Part shown: in pieces, positions 1 through 12,293 of the stretch | Layout: each line of letters starts with the position of its first letter | Numbering within the stretch: the first letter of the stretch is position 1 | Assembly (NCBI GenBank): GCA_002914805.1 | Contig: JXTB01000405.1 | Span: 176,684-240,683 of the forward strand | Direction: 5' to 3' | From: Parasponia andersonii | Lineage: Eukaryota; Streptophyta; Magnoliopsida; Rosales; Cannabaceae | Length of the DNA: 64,000 bases | The notes under the pieces: generated by a model | Databases searched by the model: none | What the model saw: only the letters and a program-made list of their open reading frames with translations | What the model was told of the DNA's origin: nothing | Made by a program: the position numbers and the translations under genes

Positions 1-915
1 TCACATTGCATTTTGTACTTATAGGCATTTACACCATTTAGTGACCCAATATGGCTATCAAGCTAGGTATATGTTCATGGATCCTAGTGCAGTTGCTACA
101 AAAGGTGGTCCACATGAGGATCGTGCTATAAGTTTAGCAACCCGGATGTTATCCATGGAGAATGAACATCAATTTCTAATTACACCTTGGAATCATGGGT
201 AAGATTTTAAACTTAACAAATTGTCATATGATCAACTACTTCCTATATGAAATTAATTGTTACATATTAATAATCTTTATCATCAATTTTATGAGTAGGG
301 ACCATTAAATGTTACTTATCATATATCCTCTTAAAGATTATGCATGATTTCTAGATCCTTTCGGCTTAGCTCTCTGTGAGGAAATTGGTTTAACAATGAT
401 CGAGTAAGTTTTCTAATAGTTATTTTGTTATAGTTTAGTTTCTTATGGTATTTTTACTTATGGTTGCTATTAGTAACCTTTTATTATTGTGTTTGCGCAT
501 TTCTAATTCAAAGTGCATTCAAGATATATAATGTAGAAAAAGGGAAGAAAGGAAGATCAAATGGTCCGGTTTATAAGTTAATAAAAGTACTAAATTTGAA
601 TTAATAACACTTGTTAGGTGGAAGATTAATTAAAATTACTTATGTTTACTTTATACTTATGTATAGTGCCCAAGACAACGAAAAATGTTGAGTGCAGATT
701 CTACATATGTAAATTTATGAAAGAAGTCATTGATCAAGCCAATGTTAAATCATTTACCACAATGGTATGTAACCATATGTTTTATTAGTTCTATTCTAAT
801 TTATAGTTTGATTGATAACTTTCTAACAAATAAGGTGTTTGAATTTGTAGTTTAATGGGCAAAATTTCTATACAAAGGATGATATCAACAGACTTCTTGA
901 AGAGTGGGTTGAATA
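1..915 (+). pseudogene. Ulp1-type (C48) cysteine protease remnant carried by a CACTA transposon
   Basis: Conceptual translation of several blocks gives the C-terminal half of a plant transposon-borne Ulp1/SENP-like protease. The first block (about 2-200) ends in FLITPWNHG. The next (about 303-405) reads as a His motif H-x-MLLIIYPLKDYA-x-FLDPFG, where both x positions are stop codons at sites usually occupied by Trp. A third (about 665-735) carries the Cys motif ECRFYICKFMKEV, and the last (about 850-915) reads YTKDDINRLLEEWVE then stop. The His, Asp and Cys triad positions can all be seen, but in-frame stops show the gene is dead. The 5' part lies outside the window. In plants such proteases travel with CACTA and Mutator-like elements. 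The CACTA-type end just downstream argues for CACTA here. Confidence 0.75.
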
Positions 916-1184
916 ACTAATACAATTTCTCATTTGAGATTTTTAATCTTTGTTTATGTGTGGTATATGTAGTCTTTGATGATCATGTTAGTTTAGCTTA
1001 GAAAACTAATGTATATATAGACTATATGGATTATTATATTAATTAAATATTACTATGTAAATATATATTTATACTCCATTTTATTTCAAATATTTGGTAT
1101 ATGTAATGAATTTGGATTACATTTATAAAATTCTAGAGGATAGTATAGACAAATACGTTACAAATACCTCCTGAAAATTATCTA

Positions 1185-1375
1185 CCAAGGCGCCTAATAG
1201 GTGCCTTGGTAGACATCTTTCACGGCGCTTCATAGGCGCCGTGGAAGATGCCTTTCACGGCGCCTAATAGGCGCCTTGATAGACCTTTTACGGCGCCTTA
1301 TAAGCGCCTTTGTAGCTAAGGTCTATCATGGCACCTGGAACTAAGGCGCTTTTGTGGGCACCTTGAAAGACATTT
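1185..1375. repeat. CACTA subterminal repeats with GGCGCC palindromes
   Basis: About eight degenerate copies of a 10-20 base motif of the type ACGGCGCCTAATAGGCGCC occur here in both orientations, separated by AGAC/CTTT spacers. Several form perfect small inverted repeats. This GC-rich island stands out from the AT-rich surroundings. In CACTA elements the subterminal repeats are binding sites for the element's own DNA-binding protein; that role is inferred here. Confidence 0.65.
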
Positions 1376-1387
1376 TTTGTTACAGTG

Positions 1388-4300
1388 AATATGAACCATT
1401 CGATTAGATAACATCAATGGTCCAGATTGGCTTTAAAAACTTGCTAAAAACATGCTTCCAAACGTTGTGTAGTGCCACAACACTCCCTGACAAGAGCCGC
1501 GACCCTCTAGCCTCTGGAACTCAGTTTCCTAGTCAGCGTTGTCGTATTACAATTATAGTGCCACACCGCTCTCGACTTTGGAACTTAACATAGTAGCTTT
1601 TCTTCCTGAGAGTGTTATTTCTTTGTTTTAGCTCTGTTTTGCCTGATTTTCGTTGCGTTACATTTCTATCAAACTCAACTTTCATTCAAATTGTTGAAAT
1701 ATTAATATTTGTCACCAAGGGTTTTTGATTCTTCTTTATTCATAACAACTACAAAAATAAAGTAAAAACACATCAAATTGACAAAAATATTTCAGAAATA
1801 ACAATTATTTAAGTTGTATAATACTTGATTTGTGAGAGAATTAATTACTTATCAGCTATGCATGCAGCCAACATACCTAGCATGCAGCTTTGCTGCACGT
1901 AGCTTGTACGGTCGCTACTGCATGACTTTGCCATGCACTGTAGCTAGGTGGCCTTGCCTTGTTGCTCCGCTTCTCACCACCTTCCTCGAACGGTGACAGC
2001 CCATAGGCCGATGGTGGTGGTGTTTCTGCCACCACCACCACTAATTTTTAAATTAATTATTTTAATTAATTAGATAATTATTTAATTTGAATTCAAATTT
2101 TGAAATAGGAAACTATGTAAATTAGATTAGGATAGTGAACTATTTTTGAATTATCCTATTTTAAGTTTGATTTGCTATAGGATACTGTTAAATTTGAATT
2201 AATTACATAAATAGGATATTATTTAATAGTTAATTTAAATTTGAATAGTATATCTACTATTTTTTAAATAGATAAGATTTCCTATATTTTATTTTTTTCT
2301 ATTTAAATTTTGAATTTAAATAGATAATATAAATTTAAATTGATTAGATAATTAGAATATTATCTAGTAATTAATTTAAATTCAATTAGGATATCTACTA
2401 ATTTTCAAAAGTAGATAAGATTTTTTATATTATCTCTAGTATTTAAATTTGGAATTTAAATAGATAATGGTTACTTAAATTAACTTGATATTTAATGTGA
2501 TTAGATATGATTAGATAATTATTCATAAATCATGAGAGTTTAAATTTGAATAATTTAATTTTAGTAATTATTATTAATTTAAATTTGATTTAAATTAGGA
2601 TATATTTTTGAATTTTAATTCAAAACTAAATCTAATCAGATTAGATTTAAATAATTACTATCCATAAATTATTCAAATTCATAATTAATGAGATTAATTA
2701 GGATAGAAATTATTTGAATAATTAGGATAGAAATTATTTGAATTTAATTAAATTAATATTCTATAGTTATTTTAATAACTAATTTGATTATAAACTCTAC
2801 TAATTAATGTGATTAATTAGAATACTAATTAATGAGATTAATTAGTTAATTAATTAGGCAATTAATTAATTATAAAGTTATATATTTTACAACTAAATAA
2901 TTTTAATTAGTAGTAGAAATCTAATAATAATTAAATTTCTATTACAATTAAATTTAGATATGATCTTTAATTAATTATTAGAATTATTTGATCATAATTA
3001 GGTATAAATAATAGATAAATATAGAAACGGTATATGAGTTATGAGTTTCTAATTAATTAAGATTAATTAGAAGGGCTTTAATTATTTCATAATTTATAAT
3101 ATTACAATTAATCTTTTCTAAATATAGTAATAGAAATAGGATTTCTATAATTAAAAATAATTATTTTTTATTACCCTTTAGATCTTAATGAGTTTAAGAT
3201 AGTTTCTAAATGAGATTAAGATAAGATTAGATGAATTAATTACTAATTAAATAATAAATATGATTTATTCTCTAATTATTTAAATTACCTTAATAAGTCA
3301 AAAATTTAAATATATTTGATATTTTTCAATTTAGACACGAATTAGATATAAACTTAATTCTTACATATAGGATAATATGTTTTACTAGAAAACATTAATT
3401 ATTGAATTTGATTAATTTCGAATTATTATTTAATAAATATTAATATCATAAATTTTTATTATTATTTAATAATTTTCTAATAATTATTAACATGATTGAT
3501 AATCTGTAATTAATATTAATTAATGAGATTAAATATATTAATTAAAAGGATAATAATACAATAAGGATAATTATTTATTTTTCATAATTTACGAGGAAAT
3601 TAGAGCTTGATTTTAATGAGATAAAAATATTTTAATTTTGATTAATAAAATTTTTTAATTATAAAATAATTATGATAATATTTTATGCGGTGGTATTTGA
3701 TATAAAATATTGATAATTAAGATAATATTTTGTGTGATCAAAGACATTTTGATAACTATGAGATAATTTTATTTTTTTAAAAGATTTAAAATTTTTTTTG
3801 TCAAATTTTTTTTTCCAAAATTAAAACCATTTTTAGCTTTGAAATGATTAATTTTGAGAACATTAATGAATATATATAAAGTTGTTTATATTCATTACTT
3901 GTATTTATAATTATTTGCTAAATTTTTATACAAATTTTTTTATAACTGTTTACTTATATTTATAAATATACTTGGAATTTAATTTAATTAAATTCTACTA
4001 CAAAGAATCTATAAAATTATTTGTTGAATATTTCAACGGTTAAAGTTTCTTAGTTAGATTTTTCAAAACTAATTTTTATACAGGACTTGGTTTAAATACA
4101 ATTTTCAATTATTTTATCTTTGTTTGAAAGATTATTGATCAAATGATTGAATTTTCTTTTGGAAAAATTTTGCTTGAATGATTTAGAATCCAATAACTTT
4201 CTTACTTGATTGTTATATCCTATATACTTTTGTTGTCTACTTTTATATACGTCTGATGTATTATATAGTGTGAGCACTTTGGCTTTAGAGATAATAATTG

Positions 4301-5750
4301 TTCAATCATAGTACTAAGTCTAGAATAGTATGTCATATTGTCTTAAATTAGCTCATTCTCTTGAAGTCGCATAATTAGATATACATAATTGATTTTGCGG
4401 TTATCAAATAAGATAGATAACTAAGTAAAATTAGGAATTCCTAATTTTAAAAAAGATTGAGTAGGAGCGGTTATGAGTTATTTATGGTCTCCATCATTGA
4501 TTAAATAGTTCTAAAGATGTGTCTCACCTTAGAATCTTATTGAGCACCCATAGAAAGATTTTCATCTGGATATTACTAGAATTGACTCTCTTAGGATAAA
4601 ATTGCGAGTGGACTTTACGTACTGATCTCCATATGAGATTGTATTGTATAAGAAAACTTGTAAATTGAAATGATGGTTATATACTCAATATAGAATGTTG
4701 TTATTAACTTCATGTAGGAGCTATGTTAGTAATTCTATGGACCAATAAGTAGGATAATTAGCGAACCAGAATATGATATATTTGTCTTTTTGTCTAAAGT
4801 GAATTATTCACATTTAACTTATAAATTTATATGATTACCCGTAGGTAACTTGTGATCTATGGTAGGTTAAAATACCTTGAATATTTATGATAGTCTTAGG
4901 GATACTTCATAAGTATTTTATCTTTTTTGATTTAATGTTAAGCGTTCTAAATTCTTTTATATTCAGATAAACCAACAAACTTAATTGAGTACTAGGAAGA
5001 TCATAATTTGCACACTTGTCCCTAGTTTATCCTTAGTTTCTAAATGACCAATAAGAGTATAACATATAATCTTCTTATTTGATTATGTGTCACATAATCT
5101 TCTTATTTGATTATATGTCATTATATTTATGTTTCTTATTTTACTCTATGTATACAATAATATCTTGCATGAATTGTCTGTAGATTTTAAATCAGTTACT
5201 TTGATTAGCAAATCACAAGAGTTGGTGATTACGTCAAAGTTCATTATTGATAATTAATACCTTAATAGTTAATACCCTTATTAAGGTATTTATTATCTTA
5301 TTCAATATAATGAATACCATTGTTGAGGCATTTATTATCTTACTAAAAAATTAAATCAAAACAAATATATATATTCAATTATTTTTTCATATATTTTTAA
5401 TTATGAATTAAACTTACAGAATTTAATTGTGAATTGAATTCATTAAATTCGATTATGAATTAGATTTATTTTAATACTTTTATCTAGTTAGGAATTTTAT
5501 CATTTTGTACTTTTTGGGGAAATACTATTTCATAAGATGGATAAGATTTCCAAAAAAGAGGAAAGAAACAAAGGAATACTATACATGGAATAGAATAAGG
5601 CCATCAATGGAGTCATCACTATGTTCAATGATTTTTAATAATAATCAACCTAAGGATACCTCTACTAAATAGAGGTTAGGATCTTTTTCAATGGTTAAAT
5701 CATCTAGAAGGCCAAGAAAATCAATCTCAACTATGGATATACGAGATCTC
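1388..5750. other. Gene-free, extremely AT-rich intergenic DNA
   Basis: No coding sequence was recognised. 1388-2040 is of ordinary composition. 2040-3800 is almost entirely built from short A/T words such as TTAATTAATTA, AATTTAAAT and TAGATAA, with few G or C bases, and looks like diverged low-complexity repeat. 3800-5500 is AT-rich single-copy-like sequence that may contain the 5' LTR and gag leader of the copia remnant at 5750, but I could not match it to the 3' LTR by eye. Confidence 0.5.
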
Positions 5751-7040
5751 TAGCTAGTGGACTCAAGAACTAATGTCAATATCTGCACTGAGAAGAAGTG
5801 GTTTATTGCACCAACTCAATTAATTAACATTGGTTATCATGTGGAAGTTGGGGATAATCGAAGAGTTCGAGTCAATTATGCTTACCTGAAAATCAGTGAT
5901 AACTTTATAATCGTGAGAGATTACTACTATACACTTGAGTTTAGTATGAATGCTCTCTTAGTATAAAAGATGTATAGAGAAGGCTATGGCTTCATGTTTG
6001 ACAAGAAGGTACCCGTCTTCTATAACAATCTATTATACTGCGTAGGCAAAATGCAAAATAGACTTTATGTTTTGATCCCAGAGCTACAAAGTACATCATC
6101 TTTAATGATGAACATTAGTAAACTCTAAGAGATGGTGAAAGATATTAGGAAGGAGTGCAATACTATCGATTGGCACAAGTAACTCAGACACATACTATGT
6201 TCAGAATTTTGTAGACTTATGGAGCTAGTCACTTATATGAAGTACATATCAGTAACAACAAAGACTACGAGGATTGCAAGAAGCCTATAGAGTACAAGCG
6301 TCATCTTTCCACTCGTTATGAAAAAACTGAAGTGTGTTTAGAGTACATACATGTGCATATCTGCGAACTAATGGAGGTAGTTTCCTATAAAAAGCATACA
6401 TTATTTGTCGCTTTTGTTGATGAATATTCAAACTTTGGATAAGTGTATCTTATGAAGAAATATAATAAAATCCTAGATGCTTTCTAGGACTTCGACAAAA
6501 AGGTACAGATACAACCCGACACTAAGGTCAAGAAGTTTAAGATTAAAGTTGAACACAGAGATATGGATTCTCTACGAGACCTACTGAGACCAACTCTGAC
6601 TAATCTTGCTATTCCTTATGAATATGTGACTATTTATAAGTATAGTCGTATAAGAGCTACTGAGAGGTATAATATCAGACTCAAGTATACCATAGAACTA
6701 ATGTATAAGGAGTTGCTGCTGTCAAAAAGATAGTGGGATTATGCTTTGAAGACGGCTTCGTACATCCTTAATTTCACTCTATCAGATAAAGTTACTTCGA
6801 CAACTTTTCAGATGTGGATGGGCTATGTAGAGAGCTTAGAGCATCTAAAGGTATCGGGTTGTGAAATATATCCGTACAAGAAAGTGGGAGACGAAGTTGA
6901 CAAGAATTCAGAAAAATGTTTTATGCTTGACTATCTGATGGAAGAGAATAGCTACTTTCTTTATAGATAATCTATCAAAACTACCTTCATCAGTAAAAGT
7001 GTAGACTTTCTAGAGGATGAGAGAAAACTCTATTAAGAAA
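5700..7040 (+). pseudogene. Ty1/copia polyprotein remnant (protease, GAG-pre and integrase segments)
   Basis: Joined reading frames on the plus strand follow the copia order. The protease start reads VDSRTNVNICTEKKWF at 5757; the canonical catalytic D-S-G is D-S-R here. A GAG-pre-like stretch follows near 6000-6060 (YGFMFDKKVPVFYNN), then integrase pieces: LFVAFVDEYSNFG near 6400 and DYALKTASYILNFTLSDK at about 6739. The segment after this resembles the copia motif LWTGRKPSLxHLRxWGC, here MWMGYVESLEHLKVSGC. At least eight stops or frameshifts interrupt it. No reverse transcriptase or RNase H follows: the sequence passes directly into a polypurine tract and LTR, so that part has been deleted. 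Confidence 0.8.
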
Positions 7041-7189
7041 ATTATGAAAAGAGAGCTTATGACCTTCATTATTTTTCTTAGTTATTTAGGTTGTTAATTG
7101 AATACTTAGATTTTTGTTTTTATTAATTTCAGTCATTTGGAACAATTTTGGGGTTTTAGAAAGTTAGTTTGAGTAATTATTTTTTGGAC

Positions 7190-8373
7190 AAGTGGGAGAT
7201 TATTGGGATATTTGCCTAAAAATAGATTTATAATTTAACCCTTTTAGTGTAAACAACTTTCTTTTATATACAATTATGATATTTGCTAGATTAAATTGTC
7301 TCATTTAAATAGTTTATTTATCTGAAAAAGATTCTATGACTTTATTTGTAGATAAAGAAATATACATAATTAAGTGTTAATTATGGGAAAACTTGTTTTT
7401 TATCTAAGTCTAAATTATTTAGTTCACAATCTGTAAATAAAGATAGAATAATTTATTTACTAAAGATTCTATTGCTTGTCTATCTTAATGGGAATGATAT
7501 ATCTCAATTATTGAAGTGTCTAACTTTTGATAAAAACACTATTACAACATAAATAAGTTATGCATATTGAATTAGACTAGATGATATAAAGAATTGGAGT
7601 ACCATAACTTAATTCTTAATGTTACCACAAACTAGTTCTTAGTATATAGATCGTAATCCTTGATATTTGACTGGACTTGCTTTCATAAGTTGTAGTCTTT
7701 TGATTTATTAAAAGACTAGTCTATGTAAAATTCGAGGCGAACTTTGACATATTGGATGTTATAATTTATGAATTGATAGGAACACCAAATAGTTAAGGAT
7801 ACTATATATTAATTCTACTTTAAGATTTTTCAAGATTCATGGAATAATTAAATTTAAAATCTTAGTATTCACTTTGTGAATTGGTTGATAATTTTGTCTA
7901 AATGGCTATTGAGAACAAAATTATCCACAAAATTATTCCTTGATAGAAAGATAGTGACTTAAAGGTAAATATGTATTAGAGATGTATTATGGTAGTTTCA
8001 CCTATCCAACTACACATTGTATAGGGATTTTATATGTAGTATAGAATATATTAGATGGATCGGTTAATCAAGGTTAGTTGATTAAATCTCTATAAAGGGC
8101 ATGACATTTAATCTAAGAGTACAGTATTAGGCCTTTAGTTGAGTGTCCTTTCTACTAATAATATCTCTTTATTAATGATGATCAAATCTCTAACCCTAGA
8201 TCTTCTCGTATATTCTCCTGCTCTTGGTTGATAAGGAGAGGGGGCACTAAGTTGAATCTTTAGTTAGAGAACAATCAAGAACACCTTCTTGATCCTTTGG
8301 AATACGTAGATGTGAGATGAGAATGTAAGATTATAGGAAACTTTTTCCTCCTCTCTTTCTCTCAGCATTGGCC

Positions 8374-8464
<91 letters not shown>

Positions 8465-8550
8465 CCTTTCACGTGTAGCACTTATAGTGTTAATGTATAT
8501 TTTTTTCTCTCATATATCTTATATATTTAGGCCAAAAAAACTGCTAATCC
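7190..8550 (+). mobile_element. Polypurine tract and 3' LTR of the copia remnant (right boundary approximate)
   Basis: AAGTGGGAGAT at 7190-7200 is the typical plant copia polypurine tract. It is followed directly by TATTGGGATATTTGCC at 7201, matching the usual LTR start TGTTGGGATA with a G-to-A change. A TATA-like TCTATAAAGG near 8088 would serve as the LTR promoter. The LTR body includes or borders the long CT repeat at 8378-8462. I could not place the 3' CA end or a target duplication, so the right limit is a guess. Confidence 0.5.
8378..8462. repeat. (CT)n microsatellite, about 42 units
   Basis: Uninterrupted TC/CT dinucleotide run within LTR-derived sequence. It could be hypervariable between individuals; nothing suggests coding or regulatory use. 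Confidence 0.95.
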
Positions 8551-9160
8551 TAGTCTAATTATAATTAGGCTTATTCTCCAATTTAGGCTTTGAGTATAGT
8601 TTTATAAATATGTCCAACTCATATAACTTTTTTATAAAAATACCAACTTTTGTATAGAATTATTATTTTATACAGTTTTATGAAACTAATTTCACAAATA
8701 CTACTAATAAATTAATAAGTTTTGTTGAACTAGACAAAGGACCTAATGGATTCAAATAATTTAAACTCCAATAGTATGATAAATATATAATAACTATTAT
8801 CATGGTATTTATATAGCATGGTACAAGAGGTAAATCTCATTCTTATTTCTAGGATTTATGCATCTAAATTTAATTTATGTTATACATGGTCCTGTGTTTG
8901 ATATATGCATATTTTATGGTTATAAAAATTATTTTTATGTAAAAATTTTAAAACATAAATCTATTAATTTTTTTATGGGTTCATAATATGATCATGTATT
9001 TTCTATAGTTTTCATGCATGTATAACTTTTTTTAAGTGTTAGGTTAATTTTCAGCATCACCCACTAGATATTATATACATCCAAAATAATAAAATTCACA
9101 ATTTCTACAAAAATAATTGAAATTTATGCAAAGTACTATGAAAACTAGGTAACTGAATCC
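8550..9160. other. AT-rich intergenic sequence, nothing recognised
   Basis: No reading frame, RNA gene or repeat structure was identified between the copia LTR and the LTR-like block at about 9170. Confidence 0.4.
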
Positions 9161-9167
9161 ACTACCT

Positions 9168-9978
9168 CACTGTAATAGTCGTACGAGACTATCGTGTGGC
9201 TGTAGCATTGTTGGACTATCGTTTGGAGTGCTGAAGAGCGATTTCTAATATTCAATTGCTCACTTTTAAGGATTGTTTCTCCAATGGAGCCCCAAATTAG
9301 ATAACGGATTTATTTGTCATTTTTCATATTTTCATAAGTACAATCCAAAAATGATAACTATTTCACGATTCAACGGTTGAATCAAAAAGTTACTATTTGA
9401 AATCTAACACCTAAAACAACCTAATATGACAAATTTTGAATAGAGCAAATAGAGAGTCAAGACTCATACCCGAAGACTGCCTATGACGAGACGAGTTGAA
9501 CGACATTGGTTTCACGGCCTAAAGTGGCCAAAATTTTTTATGGTAGCCGAAAAACATTTGTAGCTTCAAGTTGCTGACGATGGGCTCCAAGCTTTCAGCT
9601 AGGAGGTTTCTCGGGGGAAAACGAGGAGTCAGGTGGTGGCAGTTGACATTAGCCAGAAAGCCGTCGACTTGGGACAACCATATGTTTAGCTATGTCCAGC
9701 TGAGGAAGAGAGAGAAAGATCAAGGGAGAAGAGGGAAAAGATGGGGAGCTGGATGAGATGGGCCACATGGCCCTATTCAAGTGGGCAGTGTAATTTTTAT
9801 AAATTTCAATTTGGCCCACACTTTCTCAGCTTTGTTTCAACTTTGTCCTTCAAAATTATACTTTAGTCCCCGGTCTTTAGAATTCTCTCAATTTAAACCA
9901 AAATTAAATTTCAAAATTTTCCCCTTAATAAATTTGAAAATTGACCATTATGCTATTTCGAAATTCCGGGTTTTTACA
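9168..9978 (+). mobile_element. Probable solo LTR of a Ty3/gypsy-like retrotransposon
   Basis: The block starts TGTAATAGTCGTACGAG and ends near TTCCGGGTTTTTACA, a TG...CA arrangement common in plant gypsy LTRs. Its 3' part (about 9760-9978) has the pyrimidine-rich, AAATTT-punctuated style seen in many such LTRs. It is clearly richer in G+C than its flanks. No matching 5-base target duplication could be found, so the boundaries and the family are uncertain. The small open frames at 9571 and 9781 have no recognisable similarity and are probably chance. Confidence 0.4.
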
Positions 9979-10107
9979 CACTGTATATTAAAAAGTTCTT
10001 AATAGCCTCATGATTGCTATTTAAATATACAATGTATACATATGTGGCACCAAAAAAAAATCTATAGATGAAAAAAAAAAAAAAAATATCTACTCCACTA
10101 TAGCCCG

Positions 10108-10111
<4 letters not shown>

Positions 10112-10139
<28 letters not shown>

Positions 10140-10375
10140 GGTTGCCAATCCAATAGGTATTTTTTTTCTTTACCTATGGATATATATTTTTTTTTAGCCG
10201 TTGGATCACCATCTAACGGTGATCCAATGGCTATAATGAAGTGCATGAAAAGACGTGCATCATTAATACTCTTTCTCTTTATTACTTTTTATAATAAAAA
10301 AATATATATGCCAAATTTTCATTGGCCAAATTGATACCTATGCATAGGTAAAAAAAAAAATACCTACTGGATTGG

Positions 10376-10438
<63 letters not shown>
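10112..10438 (+). mobile_element. Micron-like MITE inserted in a (TA)n microsatellite, copy A
   Basis: A 241-base core (10140-10380) lies between (TA)n arrays at 10112-10139 and 10381-10438. The core has imperfect terminal inverted repeats: GGTTGCCAATCCAATAGGTA at the left and TACCTACTGGATTGGTACCC at the right. Internal landmarks are GCCGTTGGATCACC and AAGACGTGCATCATTAA. Copy B at 58232-58473 matches it closely end to end. Insertion inside TA arrays and small size fit the Micron type described in rice. It has no coding capacity. Confidence 0.75.
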
Positions 10439-10442
<4 letters not shown>

Positions 10443-12293
10443 CGGAAAACAAGTAAGCTAATAGCTATGTTCATGTACGTCATTGAGTAATATCTAAAAC
10501 ACAATCGATCAATGTTTGCTAATTCATCCGGTGTCCCCTTTTTCCCTTTTTTTTCCGGATGTTTTGGCATTATTGGGCTACATACCATATGTTTATACAC
10601 AGTATTACTAATATGAAAACATAGATATATGGTAGATGCACTGACGCCAAATGTGCCCATGGACTCACAAAATAGATCAGAAAGAAAGTTCAAGCGGGGG
10701 TGTATATATGTGAATATGAAGTTATAAATATGTACAGGCAGCAATTACATATTCTTGAAATGTGGAGTAGCTGGCCCCCAAAATGGAGATGAGATGACCG
10801 ACGGAAGTGAAGAAATGAGCGGGGGCACCGCTAAACACTAATAGGAAATCAAAGTGTTCCGGCTTTTCTAACAAAAATAATAACAATGAGGGTTTATTCC
10901 CATTTTTTCGCCCTGATTTATATCAGAATTATTTAAACTTGGGGGAAGAAAAAAAAAATTCTACATCAGACATTAAGAAAGTCAACGACTATAGAAATTT
11001 GAGTTATACTTCGTATGAAATAAAAATCAAAGGATAAATTACCCTATTAGTTCTTATACGATGGGAAAGTCGCACTTTGATCTTTGTTATTTTGGTTCTT
11101 AAATTGAAAAAAATATATATTTTAGTCTTTTTTGTTATATATTTTATTTTGGATAATACTAGAGGTCCTAATTATTGTATCAAATTTTTTGTACTAATAT
11201 ATGTGGTATGTCAATCGTCATCATCATCTGTATTAAAACTTATTACAAATAGATTAAATATTATCACTAATTAAGTGGTGATAAATCACATAACACATGT
11301 ATTGGTATTAAAAATTTGGTACAATAATTAGCACTCCAAATATTATTTTTCATTTTATACTTAAAATGAGGTGATGAGACACTTGTCTCCTTTGTTGTTG
11401 TTATTTTATATGTAAAAATATAGGCCGACACTGCAAAGAGATTAGAACATTAATTGAAATAATTAAAGAATACTTGATGAAATAAAAATTAGCTACATAT
11501 CAAATAGAAATGCATTTTTTAAACTTTCCAAAATATGATATTATGTTGAGATTAATAATAGGGCAAATGTGTTTCATGCACTCGAATAATAAAGGCTAAA
11601 ATGAAATATTTTCAATAGAATGAAATATTTTTAATAGTTTAATGACCGACAAAATTTAGAATTTTGTGAACAAATTAAGACTTTTCTAATAGTTCAAATA
11701 CCAATAGTCATTAATCTAACATAAAAATGTGGTTGTTTCCGATATAAAAACTTTCCACTGTTGTCGATTTGGAGAGCACTCTCGTTTATCGAGTTAATGT
11801 CGTTTTATCAGCTAGTGTAGTTTATTTGCTTACCTAATAATGTCTAAAGTTCTTGTCCGTTTTTCATGTTGCATCCTTTTTAATGTCGTCTCTTATTTTG
11901 GTTTGTACTTGAGGTATCATTTTCCCGTTCGATCTCGTTTTCAAGTCAAAAACTCATTTATAAATTGCAATTACGGGCCTATCGAACTATTTCTTGTGCT
12001 GCTCCAATCAAATTAATCTCTAATTTTCTACTCCATAGGAGAAAATCTAAATCTCTATATCTTTAATCCATTAAATTTCAATCGATCGCTCAAAATAGGA
12101 TGATCATACCTCTGTATAGGTTCGGATGCATTTGCATTTAGATACACGCACATAGGCTCAACTGATAAAAGCCCATATGTATAATCAACTTCTAACATCA
12201 ACCTACTAGTCTCGCGTTGATAATCACCATGTAGAAGGATGTAAATTTCATAAATCATTGTACAAGGAGTCCAAATATTCATGGGCCCATACA
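10439..12293. other. Intergenic DNA and RDM4 3' flank, with a decayed inverted-repeat element at about 11040-11715
   Basis: No gene was recognised. Left (about 11040-11150) and right (about 11560-11715) arms are loosely complementary, and the left arm reads TTAGTTCTTATACGATGGGA, TTGTTATTTTGGTTCTTAAA. The same style recurs at 29115-29620, suggesting a non-autonomous long-inverted-repeat family. 12050-12293 is the probable 3' UTR or flank of the minus-strand RDM4-like gene. Confidence 0.4.

Larger units (their letters stand above)
1..1387 (+). mobile_element. Right end of a CACTA (En/Spm) transposon, truncated by the window edge
   Basis: The element ends in TTTTTTGTTACAGTG at 1373-1387. Its reverse complement, CACTGTAACAAAAAA, has the CACTG/CACTA start expected of this superfamily. 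A 3-base target duplication would be AAT at 1388-1390, but the left end is not in the window to confirm it. Just inside the end, 1185-1375 holds repeated short motifs built around GGCGCC (see the separate repeat entry), the usual layout of CACTA subterminal regions. The only coding sequence visible is the decayed Ulp1-like protease, and no transposase is present in this part. Confidence 0.65.

Noticed and set aside
9571-10002. Plus-strand open frames in the LTR-like block.
   Set aside because: No known motifs are present and they lie in repeat-type sequence.
10364-10744. Minus-strand open frame with a long Tyr-Ile run.
   Set aside because: The run is a translation of the TA microsatellite, and the rest has no recognisable similarity.
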